This document shows, piece by piece, positions 1 to 7,595 of a stretch of 10,640 bases of DNA (position 1 is its first letter; each line of letters begins with the position of its first letter). The stretch is taken from positions 1 through 10,640 of the forward strand of contig CAYYNP010000333.1 of the NCBI GenBank assembly GCA_964472545.1, written 5' to 3'. The DNA comes from CAYYNP01 sp964472545. GTDB taxonomy: Bacteria; Planctomycetota; Planctomycetia; Pirellulales; Thermoguttaceae. A program made the position numbers and the translations under genes. The notes under the pieces are model-generated. The model saw nothing but the letters and a program-made list of their open reading frames with translations, was not told where the DNA came from and ran no database searches.

Positions 1-51
1 GCTGCACGGCCCCGATGAATCGGGGCACTACGAACGGGTTGGGCGAATGCT
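1..51. repeat. Right half of a REP-doublet inverted-repeat element (partial at window edge)
   Basis: These 51 bases are identical, in the same orientation, to 8658-8708. They contain a hairpin CCCCGATGAATCGGGG (10-25; 7-bp stem, 2-base loop), then CACTACGAAC (26-35) and GGGTTGGGC (36-44), which are the right-hand arms of the complete element at 8598-8701. The copy starts inside the central palindrome of that element, so its left half probably lies outside the window. It sits about 30 bases beyond the uxaC stop codon, where the hairpin could also shape the 3' end of the uxaC transcript. There is no T-tract, so it is not a standard intrinsic terminator. Confidence 0.85.
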
Positions 52-82
52 TACGGCGTAGCGTCTTGGCGATGATCTGCGA

Positions 83-1510
83 TCACCCTTCGGACAACTC
101 GAAGCCGAAGTAGTTCACCGCGTTGTGGTAGCAGATATCCTTGACCATGGCGCCGATCAGTTCGACGTCGTCCGGAAGCAATCCCTGCTCGATCTCCGTA
201 CCCAAGAGGTTGCAGAGGATGCGGCGGAAGTACTCGTGGCGCGTGTAGGAGAGGAACGACCGGCTGTCGGTGAGCATGCCCACGAAGCGGCTCAGCAGCC
301 CTTGGTTGGAGAGCGTATTGAGTTGGTTCTCCATGCCCTGCTTCTGGTCCATGAACCACCAACCGCTGCCAAACTGCATCTTGCCCGCCGTGGTGCCGTC
401 CTGGAAGTTGCCCAGCATGGTGGCCACCAGGTCGCTTTCGGCCGGGTTGATATTGTAGAAGACCGTCTTGGCCAGGCGGTTGTCGAAGTCGAGCCGGTCG
501 AGGAATTTCGACATCGGCCGAGCCTGGTCGAAATCGCCGATCGAATCGAAGCCGGCGTCGGGCCCTACGGCGTTGAAGAACCGCGTGTTGTTGTTTCGCA
601 GGGCCCCGAAGTGGTATTGCTGAGCCCAGCCCTTCTCGTGGTCCATCAGGGCAAACTCGTAGAGCATCACCGACTTGAACTTCAGCATCTCCGCACCGCG
701 CAGCTCGTTCCCGCGCCGCAGACGGCGGAAGATCGCGTTGATCTCGGATTCGGTGTAGTCATCCGAGTAGAACGTTTCCACGCCATGGTCGGAGAGCCGG
801 CAGCCCATGCTGTGGAAGAAGTCGTGACGCTGGCGGATGGCCTCCAGGAAGGTGGGGAAATCGTCCTTGACGTCGAGATTGCTCACCTCGGCCAGCTTGT
901 CGACCCAACTGTTGAAGGCCTGCGGCGATCCGACGATCATCGCCTGGTCGGGCCGAAACGCGGGCAGCACCTTGACGCCGAACGACGAATCGGCCGCAAT
1001 CACCGCGTGGTGCTCGAGGCTGTCGGTCGGGTCGTCGGTCGTGCAGACCAACGCCACGTTCATCTGTTTCATGATCCCCCGACAGGAGAATTCGTCGGTA
1101 GCCAACAAGGCGTTGGCTTCGCTCCATATGCCTTCGGCCGTGGCGGGGGCCAACAACCGGTCGCCGATGCCCAACGGACGCTTCAGTTCCAGGTGGGTCC
1201 AGTGGTACAACGGGTTGCGCAGCGTCTGCGGCACCGTTTCGGCCCACTTCTGGAACTTCTCCCAAGCGGTGGCATCGCCCGAACAGTACTGCTCCTCCAC
1301 GCCCGCGGCACGCATCGCCCGCCACTTGTAGTGATCTCCCGACAGCCAGGCCTCGGCGAGGTCTGCGAACTTGTGGTCCTCGGCGATCAGCGCCGGCGAA
1401 AGATGGCAATGGAAGTCGACAATCGGCATATCCCGAGCGTAGTCGTGGTAGAGCTCGGCGGCCTTGTCGTTTTGCAGCAGGAAGTTCTCCGTGATAAAGG
1501 GTCCGTTCAC
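83..1510 (-). CDS. uxaC: Glucuronate (uronate) isomerase UxaC
   Basis: Cytoplasmic enzyme that interconverts D-glucuronate and D-fructuronate, and D-galacturonate and D-tagaturonate, the first step of hexuronate catabolism (EC 5.3.1.12). The 475-residue product is close to the usual length of about 470. Family hallmarks are visible: an N-terminus PFITENFLL resembling E. coli UxaC, the metal-site-like HCH at residues 34-36 (DFHCHLSP), the mid-protein WAQQYHFGALRNNNTRFF block followed by GPDAGFDSIGD, and the C-terminal SRFVGMLTDSRSFLSYTRHEY stretch. I chose the GTG at 1510 because GGAAAGGA (1516-1523, minus strand) lies 5 bases upstream and the protein then begins like its homologues; an in-frame GTG at 1525 would add five residues. 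No other uronate genes (uxaA, uxaB, uxuA, uxuB, kdgK) are in view, so the rest of the pathway must be elsewhere. It probably serves growth on algal or plant polyuronides. Confidence 0.96.
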   Translation of the reverse strand: MNGPFITENFLLQNDKAAELYHDYARDMPIVDFHCHLSPALIAEDHKFADLAEAWLSGDHYKWRAMRAAGVEEQYCSGDATAWEKFQKWAETVPQTLRNPLYHWTHLELKRPLGIGDRLLAPATAEGIWSEANALLATDEFSCRGIMKQMNVALVCTTDDPTDSLEHHAVIAADSSFGVKVLPAFRPDQAMIVGSPQAFNSWVDKLAEVSNLDVKDDFPTFLEAIRQRHDFFHSMGCRLSDHGVETFYSDDYTESEINAIFRRLRRGNELRGAEMLKFKSVMLYEFALMDHEKGWAQQYHFGALRNNNTRFFNAVGPDAGFDSIGDFDQARPMSKFLDRLDFDNRLAKTVFYNINPAESDLVATMLGNFQDGTTAGKMQFGSGWWFMDQKQGMENQLNTLSNQGLLSRFVGMLTDSRSFLSYTRHEYFRRILCNLLGTEIEQGLLPDDVELIGAMVKDICYHNAVNYFGFELSEG

Positions 1511-1515
1511 GGTTT

Positions 1516-1523
1516 TCCTTTCC
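1516..1523 (-). promoter_or_regulatory. Ribosome binding site that decides the uxaC start
   Basis: The minus strand reads GGAAAGGA, 5 bases before the GTG at 1510. The alternative GTG at 1525 lies upstream of this site, so it could not be served by it. This favours the shorter reading of uxaC. Confidence 0.6.
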
Positions 1524-1525
1524 AC

Positions 1526-1870
1526 TCGGTGATTGGGGCAGCAAGCCAGCCCGAAGGTGGCAAACGACCGTCAAGTGTATCTTTCCGCCTGCGTGAAGGC
1601 AACCGGGGGCATAGTGAGCGGCTTTCCTATTTGTCGCAAATCACGCAAACCAACCTGTGCGAGGTCATTGCAGGGCGCAAATTGCCCATATTTGGCCAAG
1701 AACCTACTTAAAGAAGGGGGGGCTCTTGCCGGCATTGCCCTTTGGCCGCGCCACATGACGGGCACGGTGGATCCGGCGAGATGGCCTCTCGAACGTGCCT
1801 GCGATACAATCTCCGCACCCAGCCCCTTGGGTGACGTATTTGTGCGCAGAAGCCCGTGTGACCTCCGCCC
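1526..1870. other. Divergent intergenic region between uxaC and the CpaF-like ATPase gene
   Basis: About 345 bases separate two divergently oriented genes, so promoters for both are expected here. No convincing complete sigma-70 promoter was found. A TACAAT (1805-1810) is a possible -10 for the plus-strand gene but lacks a good -35. CGCAAA occurs three times on the plus strand, at 1635-1640, 1644-1649 and 1676-1681. The first two are exactly 9 bases apart and could be part of an operator controlling uxaC, but this is speculative. The region seems to hold no gene of its own. Confidence 0.5.
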
Positions 1871-2632
1871 GTGAACATCGAGCACCACAATCACCGGCAG
1901 ATCGAGATGCTCAACCAGCGAGGGGGGCGCACGCTGAGCGTCGTCGACCTGATTCAGGCCGGCACGATCAATGTAGAGATGGCTGCGTACGCCATGCGGG
2001 CGATGCACGGAGGCGCGTCGCTGTTGACCGGTGCCGTGCCGGGCGGGGCCGGAAAGACGACCTTGATGGCCGCGATGCTGCACTTTCTCCCTGCGGAAGT
2101 GACGATCGTGACCGTTGATCGGCTGGGCGTGATCGCCGACGCGCGGCGGAACCCGCCCGATGAGCCCGTCTGTTATCTGGTCCACGAAATCGGATCGGGC
2201 CGCTACTTCGGCTACCTTTGGGGGCCGGACGTGGCCGACTTCTTGTCGCTTGCCGGCGGGAAGGGTCGGATCGCGTCTTGCCTACATGCCGACACGTTGT
2301 CCGAAGTGAGCCACATCCTCTGCTCGCCGCCGCTGGGCGTCGCGCCGAAGTCGCTCGGGGAGGTCCAAATCGTCATGTTCATGCACGTGGACGTCGGCTC
2401 GGCCGGGTATCGACGCCGCGTGGCGGCGCTGCACGAAACCGACGGCCGCGGCGGTCATCGACTGCTGTACCGCTGGAACCAAGCGTCGGATCGCTTCGTA
2501 AACGAAGGGGAAGGGCACGACACCGGCGGCCTCTCGCTTTACGTCGCATTCATCGAACGGCTCCTACGGGAAGCCGAGCCGGCGGCGGAGGACGTCCGCC
2601 GCAAGGTCGTCGAGTTCTACGAAGACGGGTGA
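1871..2632 (+). CDS. Divergent CpaF/VirB11-like (type II/IV secretion family) P-loop ATPase, orphan
   Basis: A 253-residue soluble protein resembling the C-terminal motor domain of CpaF/TadA/VirB11 secretion ATPases. The layout matches: a lead-in SVVDLIQAGTINVEMAAYAM (24-43; compare the dLi..g.ls.e.a..l pattern of CpaF), a Walker A-like VPGGAGKTTL (56-65), then TIVTVD (78-83), where CpaF has its RIVTIED-type segment. Next comes GPDVADFLSLAGGKGRIASCLHADT (118-142), resembling the region ending in TlHAns, the His box. Walker A has V where [AG] is usual (VPGGAGKT), and a typical Walker B acidic motif is not obvious, so activity may be altered. The usual N-terminal domain is missing; secretion ATPases commonly exceed 330 residues. 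The start is uncertain: GTG at 1871 has no clear ribosome site, and the ATG at 1907 is the alternative. No pilus or secretion genes are nearby. The family placement is inferred from motifs. Confidence 0.72.
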   Translation: MNIEHHNHRQIEMLNQRGGRTLSVVDLIQAGTINVEMAAYAMRAMHGGASLLTGAVPGGAGKTTLMAAMLHFLPAEVTIVTVDRLGVIADARRNPPDEPVCYLVHEIGSGRYFGYLWGPDVADFLSLAGGKGRIASCLHADTLSEVSHILCSPPLGVAPKSLGEVQIVMFMHVDVGSAGYRRRVAALHETDGRGGHRLLYRWNQASDRFVNEGEGHDTGGLSLYVAFIERLLREAEPAAEDVRRKVVEFYEDG

Positions 2633-2637
2633 AGACG

Positions 2638-2914
2638 GCCGCGCGGTCCAGGCGAACTGCAAAGTCGATTCGCGGGAGTGGAAAACGGGGGCTGGCTCCG
2701 AGCCAGGTTCAATACGGAACCTGCCGACGAAGTTCCCGGCTCGGTGCCTGTCCCCCTTTTCCACGGTGCGCCCATGCCGCCGCCCGAAGAAAGGGGACAG
2801 GCACCGTCGGCACTGCGAATCCCTACAGCCACATCGATCGTCGACGGAGCCAGTCCCCTTTTTCGGGCTCCCGCACACTTTGCAGTTCTCCTGCCGCGCG
2901 GTCTTGCCGCGCGG
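2638..2914. repeat. Nested inverted-repeat block with four REP-like motifs
   Basis: The outer arms are about 60 bases each. The left arm (2638-2700) runs GCCGCGCGG, AGGCGAACTGCAAAGT, CGGGAG, GGGGGCTGGCTCCG. The right arm (2845-2901) is its imperfect reverse complement, including CGGAGCCAGTCCCC, ACTTTGCAGTTCTCCT and GCCGCGCGG. An inner pair, CGGTGCCTGTCCCC (2742-2755) and GGGGACAGGCACCG (2793-2806), is also inverted, as are GCCGACG (2723-2729) and CGTCGGC (2805-2811). Smaller hairpins include CTGGCTCCGAGCCAG (2692-2706) and GGTTC/GAACC (2706-2721). The palindrome-containing GCCGCGCGG is repeated at 2906-2914. The inner and outer motifs are variants of one 14-base sequence (GGGGAC, T or A, GGC, T or A, CCG). 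It lies just after the ATPase stop codon, with no open reading frame of its own, and looks like a non-autonomous REP/BIME or MITE-like element. Confidence 0.82.
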
Positions 2915-2980
2915 TGGCGGGTGGGATAAGATCCGATGTTGGATGTCTGATATCTTGACGGTGTGTCGGGTCCTCGTCTT

Positions 2981-2986
2981 GGAGGG
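2981..2986 (+). promoter_or_regulatory. Ribosome binding site for the single-pass membrane protein gene
   Basis: GGAGGG lies 6 bases upstream of the GTG at 2993. It would fall inside the coding region if translation began at the in-frame GTG at 2963, so it decides the start in favour of 2993. Confidence 0.7.
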
Positions 2987-2992
2987 ATTGTC

Positions 2993-3745
2993 GTGAGCAG
3001 CGAATTCCAATCGACCGGCCAGCAGGCGCCGCCCCCTCTGCCGCAGCCGAAGAAGCCTTTGATGTCGGCGTCGCGGATCGTGGTGTTGGTGATGATGGTG
3101 GCGGTGCTGGTGGTGGCTTTCCTCGAGTTGAGGCCGCGGTGGGCCCGCGACCGTTCGTACGACGCCCTGGACGCCAAGTACGTCGAATTGGAGAAAGAGG
3201 GTTCCAGGATCCCGCGCAGCGAGGTTGAGACCTACTTCTCCGGCAGCTTTGAGCGGCAGGACGACGGCGACGCCGGCGAGACGGTTAAGTGGAAGGGGCT
3301 CTTTTCGACGTACGCGATCCAGATCAAATACCAGGACGATCGCGTCACGGGGATTGCCTACGGCAACGCTGACGACCAGAAGGGAACCGGCGATCCGGGC
3401 GGGGGCAACGACCAGGAGGGCGTGATGTACGGGGATAGCAAAGTCTCTAAACTTGACGCCCAGGCCTTGTTGCGGAGTAACCAGTCGTGGGCGGCGATCG
3501 AGAGGGCCAAGAGAATCGCCCTGAAACGGCCGGATAAGCTGCTGCAACGATCCGATTTCGAGAACGACCTTGCCGAAGGGTACACCTGCGAATCGGACCG
3601 CGAGGGCAGCGACGTCTTCATCTGGGCCGGCGACGAAACCCGCTTCGGCATCCGCGTCATCTACACCGACGAAGACGGCAACCCCGCCCCCGACGCCTAC
3701 GACTTCAAGAACGAAGACCTAGGCCCTCGTGAGGATCGTGAGTAG
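2993..3745 (+). CDS. Hypothetical single-pass membrane-anchored protein
   Basis: I do not recognise this 250-residue protein. A short, proline-rich N-terminus (PPPLPQP around 13-19, then KK) precedes one hydrophobic segment (about 28-46, IVVLVMMVAVLVVAFLEL), followed by basic residues RPRWAR and a soluble, strongly acidic domain of about 200 residues. No signal-peptidase site or lipobox is seen, so it is probably a membrane-anchored protein, but the basic residues on both sides leave topology open. The soluble part has an alternating beta-like stretch (KWKGLFSTYAIQIKYQDDRVTGIAYG, about 92-117) that vaguely recalls small BamE/SmpA-type folds; this is a weak impression. A second beta-like stretch (DVFIWAGDETRFGIRVIYTDEDG) is near the C-terminus. 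The start is set by GGAGGG six bases upstream. The gene converges on the adaptor gene of the ABC operon, leaving 39 bases between stop codons, so it is not part of that operon. Confidence 0.78.
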   Translation: MSSEFQSTGQQAPPPLPQPKKPLMSASRIVVLVMMVAVLVVAFLELRPRWARDRSYDALDAKYVELEKEGSRIPRSEVETYFSGSFERQDDGDAGETVKWKGLFSTYAIQIKYQDDRVTGIAYGNADDQKGTGDPGGGNDQEGVMYGDSKVSKLDAQALLRSNQSWAAIERAKRIALKRPDKLLQRSDFENDLAEGYTCESDREGSDVFIWAGDETRFGIRVIYTDEDGNPAPDAYDFKNEDLGPREDRE

Positions 3746-3784
3746 GCTCCGGCTGCCCGGGAGGGGAATCCGCGACCTTCACTG

Positions 3785-5152
3785 CTAATCCGACTCAATC
3801 GCCACGCGGGCTCCGTCGGCCAAATCGCTCTCGGGAGCCAGCACCACCTGTTCGCCTTCGGCCAGCCCCTCGGTGATTTCTGCCAGCCGATCGTTGAAGA
3901 GCCCAAGCTGAACGGTTCGTAGCGTGGCCCGGCCGTCGCGGATGGCGTAGACCTTCCATGCTCCGTCGTTGCTGCGGAACAGGGCCGAACGGGGAACGAC
4001 CAGCGCTTCGGTCTTGGCGTCGGTGATGATCCGCACGCGGACCCGGTAGGCCACGCCCAGGCGGCGTTCGGCCAGCAGCCTCTGCAACGTGGCGGCGTCG
4101 AAATCGATCACCACCTTCACGCGCTGCTGCTCTACGCCGAGCGAACTGATCTTGGTGAAGCCGGCCGGGTCGACGCGGCGGACGCTGCCGCGAACGGGCG
4201 TGGCGCCGATGGCGGGGCCGAAGATCTCGACCTCTTGCCCCGGCTGCACGTTGGCCACGTCGAGCGTCAACACTTCGGCCTCGACCTGGAGGTCTTCCAG
4301 CCGGCCGATCTCCAGCAGCACCGTGCCTGCCGAGAGTTGCCGTCGATTGGTCTGGTGGCGTTTGGTCACCACGCCGTCGATCGGACTGGTCAGCGTGCCA
4401 CGGGCGAAGTCGAGCTTGGCGCGTTGCAGCCGGGCGAAGGCCTCGGCCCGCTGTTGGGCGAGCACTTCGGCCGTTAACTTCTCCTTGCGGTCGATGTAGC
4501 GCTGGACCATCTTGGGCATCAGGTCGGTGGCGATTTCGAACCACCGCATCGTCTTATACGACTCGACGGCCTGACGATAGGCCGCGTCGCTTTGCACTTG
4601 CCGCAAGACGGCTTGCTCCAGGTCGTCTTCGGTCTGAGCGCTCGTCCTGCGGAGGTCTTGCACCCGCCTCAGATCGTTGTTGGCGTATCGCAGGGCCGCC
4701 CACCCGGAATCGATCTGCGTCTTGGCTCCCGCGGCCGAGGCTTTGGCGGCTTCGACGAATTTCGACGCTTGATCCAACACGAACTGCTCGACGGTCAGAT
4801 CGGCGTTTTCGGCCACCGCCGCGTTGGCCCGATCGTATTGGGCCTGTGCCTCCGCCAAGGCCCACTCGAGGTCCTCGGGAGCCAGCCGGGCGACCACGTC
4901 TCCGCGAGAGACCGGCGTGTTCTCGGCCCACTCGATCGGCTCGATGCGGCCATCGTAGGGCATGGTAATCAGATAGGTCTGCGGCAGCTCGGTCGTCGCC
5001 CGTTCTTCAACGTACGCCCGGATGGGGCCTCGTTCGACCGCCGCCGACTTGACCGGTACGCCCGACGAAAGCGCGGAGACGATGCCCCAAACGGCTAAAC
5101 CACAGGCAATCGTGCCGGCGGCGACCATCGCGATCTTGGTCCTTGTCTTCAT
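3785..5152 (-). CDS. HlyD/MacA-type periplasmic adaptor subunit of an ABC exporter
   Basis: Membrane fusion (adaptor) protein, 455 residues, that would link the inner-membrane ABC permease to the periplasm or outer envelope. Domains in order: cytoplasmic MKTRTK, a membrane anchor (about 7-28), the first lipoyl half-motif (about 55-92, with the MPYDGRIEPIEWAENTPVSRGD region), a long Ala/Gln/Arg-rich coiled-coil hairpin (about 95-245), the second lipoyl half (TLTSPIDGVVTKRHQTNRRQ), then a beta-barrel (VEAEVLTLDVANVQPGQEVEIF region) and a membrane-proximal domain containing VVPRSALF and ending in EGLAEGEQVVLAPESDLADG. The ATG at 5152 places the anchor at the very N-terminus as usual; in-frame upstream ATGs at 5197 and 5191 would add 13-15 residues, and none has a convincing ribosome site. 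It is the last gene of the ATPase-permease-adaptor operon, 64 bases after the permease stop. The substrate cannot be told from sequence. Confidence 0.92.
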   Translation of the reverse strand: MKTRTKIAMVAAGTIACGLAVWGIVSALSSGVPVKSAAVERGPIRAYVEERATTELPQTYLITMPYDGRIEPIEWAENTPVSRGDVVARLAPEDLEWALAEAQAQYDRANAAVAENADLTVEQFVLDQASKFVEAAKASAAGAKTQIDSGWAALRYANNDLRRVQDLRRTSAQTEDDLEQAVLRQVQSDAAYRQAVESYKTMRWFEIATDLMPKMVQRYIDRKEKLTAEVLAQQRAEAFARLQRAKLDFARGTLTSPIDGVVTKRHQTNRRQLSAGTVLLEIGRLEDLQVEAEVLTLDVANVQPGQEVEIFGPAIGATPVRGSVRRVDPAGFTKISSLGVEQQRVKVVIDFDAATLQRLLAERRLGVAYRVRVRIITDAKTEALVVPRSALFRSNDGAWKVYAIRDGRATLRTVQLGLFNDRLAEITEGLAEGEQVVLAPESDLADGARVAIESD

Positions 5153-5216
5153 GGTTCTTGCTCGTTGGAGGAAGAAGGGGTCCCCTTCCATTTCCATTCT
5201 TCTATTCTACCATCGG

Positions 5217-7595
5217 CTACTCTTTCGCCTGCAATGCCTCCAGCCAGTCCATGCGGTGGATGGCCCGCTGGACGGCCAAATGGGCGATCAGGGCGAACGC
5301 GACGGCCAGCACAACCGTCGAGATCCAAGTGACCGCCGACGAAACAACAGGAAAACGGAACATCTCGGTATCGTAGGCCTCGGCCGTGAGCACGCTCAGC
5401 CCGTATCCGACCGGCATCCCGAGCAGTGTGCCCAAGAGCGTGACGATCATGCTCTCGCGCAACAATAGCGTGCCGATCTGCCACGGTCCGTAGCCCAACA
5501 CGCGCAGCGTGGCCACCTCGCGGCCGCGTTCGGCCAGGCTCACCAGCGACGAGTTGAGGATGCTGCCGAAGAAGACCACGCCGGCGAACAACACCAGCAC
5601 CACGACCGACATCAACATCATGCCCTGGAAGGTCTCCTCCAGGCTGGCGACCATTTCCGGCCGCGTGTTGATGGCCTGCAAGGCGGGCATCCGCTTGAGT
5701 TGACGGTAGAGTGCGGCCGTGTGCTCCGGGTTGCGATCGGTGGCAAGCTGGACGCCGGTCAGGGCGAATTCCTCGCCGATCAGCCGGCTGAGGTAATCGA
5801 TGTCGGCGTAGACCGACGTGCCGAGATAGGCGTCGGAGATCTCCAACACCGGCACCTGGTGCATTTGCCGTAGTCCTTTGGTCGGTCGGAAGGCCACCGT
5901 GTCGCCACGCTCCAGATGGAGCACCTCGGCCAGCTTGCGGCTCATCGCCAATCCGGCCGGCGGGATGCGAATCGCCCGGGCCTGGCTGTCGCGGGGAATG
6001 GTCAGCGTGGCGCCGCGCTGGAGTCCTGTGATGCCGCCCCGGCGGCGATGCGGCCCGTTGGAAAACGTGCCGCCGACGGCCAACAGCGGCTCGGCCCGAT
6101 CGACGCCGGGAAGCCGCCGGACTTCGAGCAAAGCGTCGCGGCCGCGCTGGTCTTTGAACGTCAGGTCGACGTCGCTGCGGAGGATCCAACGGTACTGGAA
6201 GTCGAGCAGGTAATAAGTGGCCTCGGTCATCATGAAGCCGCTGACCAGGATGCTGGCACCCATCATCGCGGCGAAGATGCCGGCGGCGGTCCGCACGCGA
6301 TTGCGGATCACGCCCCGCAGGACCATCCGCCAGCCGCTGCTCAGCCGCGACCAAAACCATCCGATCCGCTCCAACCACACGGCCCCGCCGCGTCTCGGTG
6401 GCTTGGGGCGCATCGCTTCGGCCGGCTTGAGTTTCAACACGGCCCGGGTGCCGCGGATGCTTCCCGCCACGGCACACCCCGCGCTGACGGCCAAGCCGAG
6501 CAACATCAGGCCCGGGTAGAAATGGTTGTTCAATTCCGGGGACTCGAAGAACGGACGATACATGACCGTCATTCCACCGCCCATGGCGTATCCTCCGAGG
6601 CATCCCAGCAGCCCGCCGAACATGCCGACCGCGAGGCCAAACTTCAGGAAGTGGAGGAAGACCTGCCGGTCGGAGTAGCCCAGTGCCTTGAGCGTGCCCA
6701 CCACGGTTCGCTGCTGATCGGCGAGGCGCGACAGCAACACGTTGAGCACGAGCGCCGCCACGGCCAGGAACATCATCGGCATCACGATGCCGAAGCTTCG
6801 CAGCCCTTCGATCTCCTGGCTGACGTACTTGTTCGACGGCTGATCCGCCAGCGGTATGGCCGAGGCGACGCCGTACGACGAGAGCAAGTCTTCGGCTTGC
6901 TGCAACACGATCCTCGGCTTGCGGCGTGCCTCGGGGGTCAGCCGCCCGACGAGCTGATTGGCCGCCCCGTCGAAGTCGAAGACGTCTTCGGCGAACGTGC
7001 GTTTCAGGTAGAAGACCCCCAGGTGCTCCGGATCGGGCGCCATCGCCCCGGGCCCCAGCAGAAAGAGGAACTCGCTGCTGATCGCCGTGGCCACAATGAA
7101 CAGTTCCTGCCGCCGGTTGTTCAACAAGAGGTGGATTCTCTGGCCCGGCTTCAGTGCGTGTTTCTTCGCGAAGGCCTCGTTGACGATCACCTCGTTGAGC
7201 CGGCCGCCGGTGAAGTAGCCGCCTTGGCGCAGCAGCACGTCGTTGATGATCGGCCGTCGCTCGTCGGGCAGGGAAAACACCAGCGCGTTGAGCGGCCGGT
7301 CGGCACTTTCGAGGTCGACCGTGGCGGAGAATTGGATCCGTGGGCGGATTTCCGCCACGCCGGGCACTTCGGCCACCCGGGCCAGGTCGGACAGCGGGGC
7401 CTTCTTCAGGTCGATCCAGAAATCGGCCATCCGGCACTGGGCGTAGTATCGCCGCTTGGCCTCGTTGAGGTTGTGGTAGGCCGAGCCCATCGCCACCAGG
7501 CATGCCACGCCGACGGCGATGATGCTGACGATCGCCAGCAACAACACCTTCGACGAGGTCAACTCCCGGCGCAACTTGCGATCGAGCACGCTCAC
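5217..7595 (-). CDS. ABC3/FtsX-family transporter permease with two FtsX modules
   Basis: Inner-membrane permease of 792 residues, partner of the ATPase encoded just upstream. TM1 (about 17-38) is followed by a large extracytoplasmic domain (about 40-260) and three helices (about 269-290, 318-340, 360-380). The plan then repeats: TM5 (about 436-456, RTAAGIFAAMMGASILVSGF), a second extracytoplasmic domain, and three C-terminal helices (about 661-684, 712-735, 756-776). Each half carries the FtsX-type cytoplasmic motif: QQRTVVGTLKALGYSDRQVF in the first, GREVATLRVLGYGPWQIG in the second. This eight-helix double arrangement suggests it works as one chain rather than as the homodimer of four-helix MacB/LolC-type subunits. 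Start: GTG at 7595, overlapping the ATPase stop by four bases (GTGA), with GGAGGA (7605-7610) nine bases upstream. A longer in-frame reading upstream to 7811 lies wholly inside the ATPase gene and is low-complexity, so it was discarded. Confidence 0.93.
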   Translation of the reverse strand: MSVLDRKLRRELTSSKVLLLAIVSIIAVGVACLVAMGSAYHNLNEAKRRYYAQCRMADFWIDLKKAPLSDLARVAEVPGVAEIRPRIQFSATVDLESADRPLNALVFSLPDERRPIINDVLLRQGGYFTGGRLNEVIVNEAFAKKHALKPGQRIHLLLNNRRQELFIVATAISSEFLFLLGPGAMAPDPEHLGVFYLKRTFAEDVFDFDGAANQLVGRLTPEARRKPRIVLQQAEDLLSSYGVASAIPLADQPSNKYVSQEIEGLRSFGIVMPMMFLAVAALVLNVLLSRLADQQRTVVGTLKALGYSDRQVFLHFLKFGLAVGMFGGLLGCLGGYAMGGGMTVMYRPFFESPELNNHFYPGLMLLGLAVSAGCAVAGSIRGTRAVLKLKPAEAMRPKPPRRGGAVWLERIGWFWSRLSSGWRMVLRGVIRNRVRTAAGIFAAMMGASILVSGFMMTEATYYLLDFQYRWILRSDVDLTFKDQRGRDALLEVRRLPGVDRAEPLLAVGGTFSNGPHRRRGGITGLQRGATLTIPRDSQARAIRIPPAGLAMSRKLAEVLHLERGDTVAFRPTKGLRQMHQVPVLEISDAYLGTSVYADIDYLSRLIGEEFALTGVQLATDRNPEHTAALYRQLKRMPALQAINTRPEMVASLEETFQGMMLMSVVVLVLFAGVVFFGSILNSSLVSLAERGREVATLRVLGYGPWQIGTLLLRESMIVTLLGTLLGMPVGYGLSVLTAEAYDTEMFRFPVVSSAVTWISTVVLAVAFALIAHLAVQRAIHRMDWLEALQAKE

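Noticed and set aside
10..25. Intrinsic terminator of uxaC
   Set aside because: A stable hairpin is present, but there is no T-tract after it on the minus strand, and the sequence belongs to a dispersed repeat.
125..1711. Long open frame (528 codons) on the plus strand across uxaC
   Set aside because: It lies antisense to a clear uxaC gene. Its product is rich in Arg, Val, Glu and His with no recognisable domain, as expected from the complement of GC-rich codons.
1571..2185. Minus-strand frame of 204 codons opposite the CpaF-like ATPase start
   Set aside because: It covers the intergenic region and the antisense of the ATPase, shows no motif, and the overlapping plus-strand frame has a P-loop and family-like order.
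2742..2806. CRISPR-like repetition of the GGTGCCTGTCCCC motif
   Set aside because: The copies are inverted and few, with no regular spacers and no cas genes.
2564..3547. Minus-strand frame of 327 codons over the nested repeats and the membrane protein
   Set aside because: It runs through inverted repeats and opposite a gene with a good ribosome site and membrane helix; the product has His-rich low-complexity stretches and no domain.
5149..7503. Long open frame (784 codons) on the minus strand in another frame of the permease gene
   Set aside because: Same strand but shifted relative to the permease. The product is an Arg/Gly/Pro-rich shadow without membrane segments, while the permease frame has eight helices and FtsX motifs.
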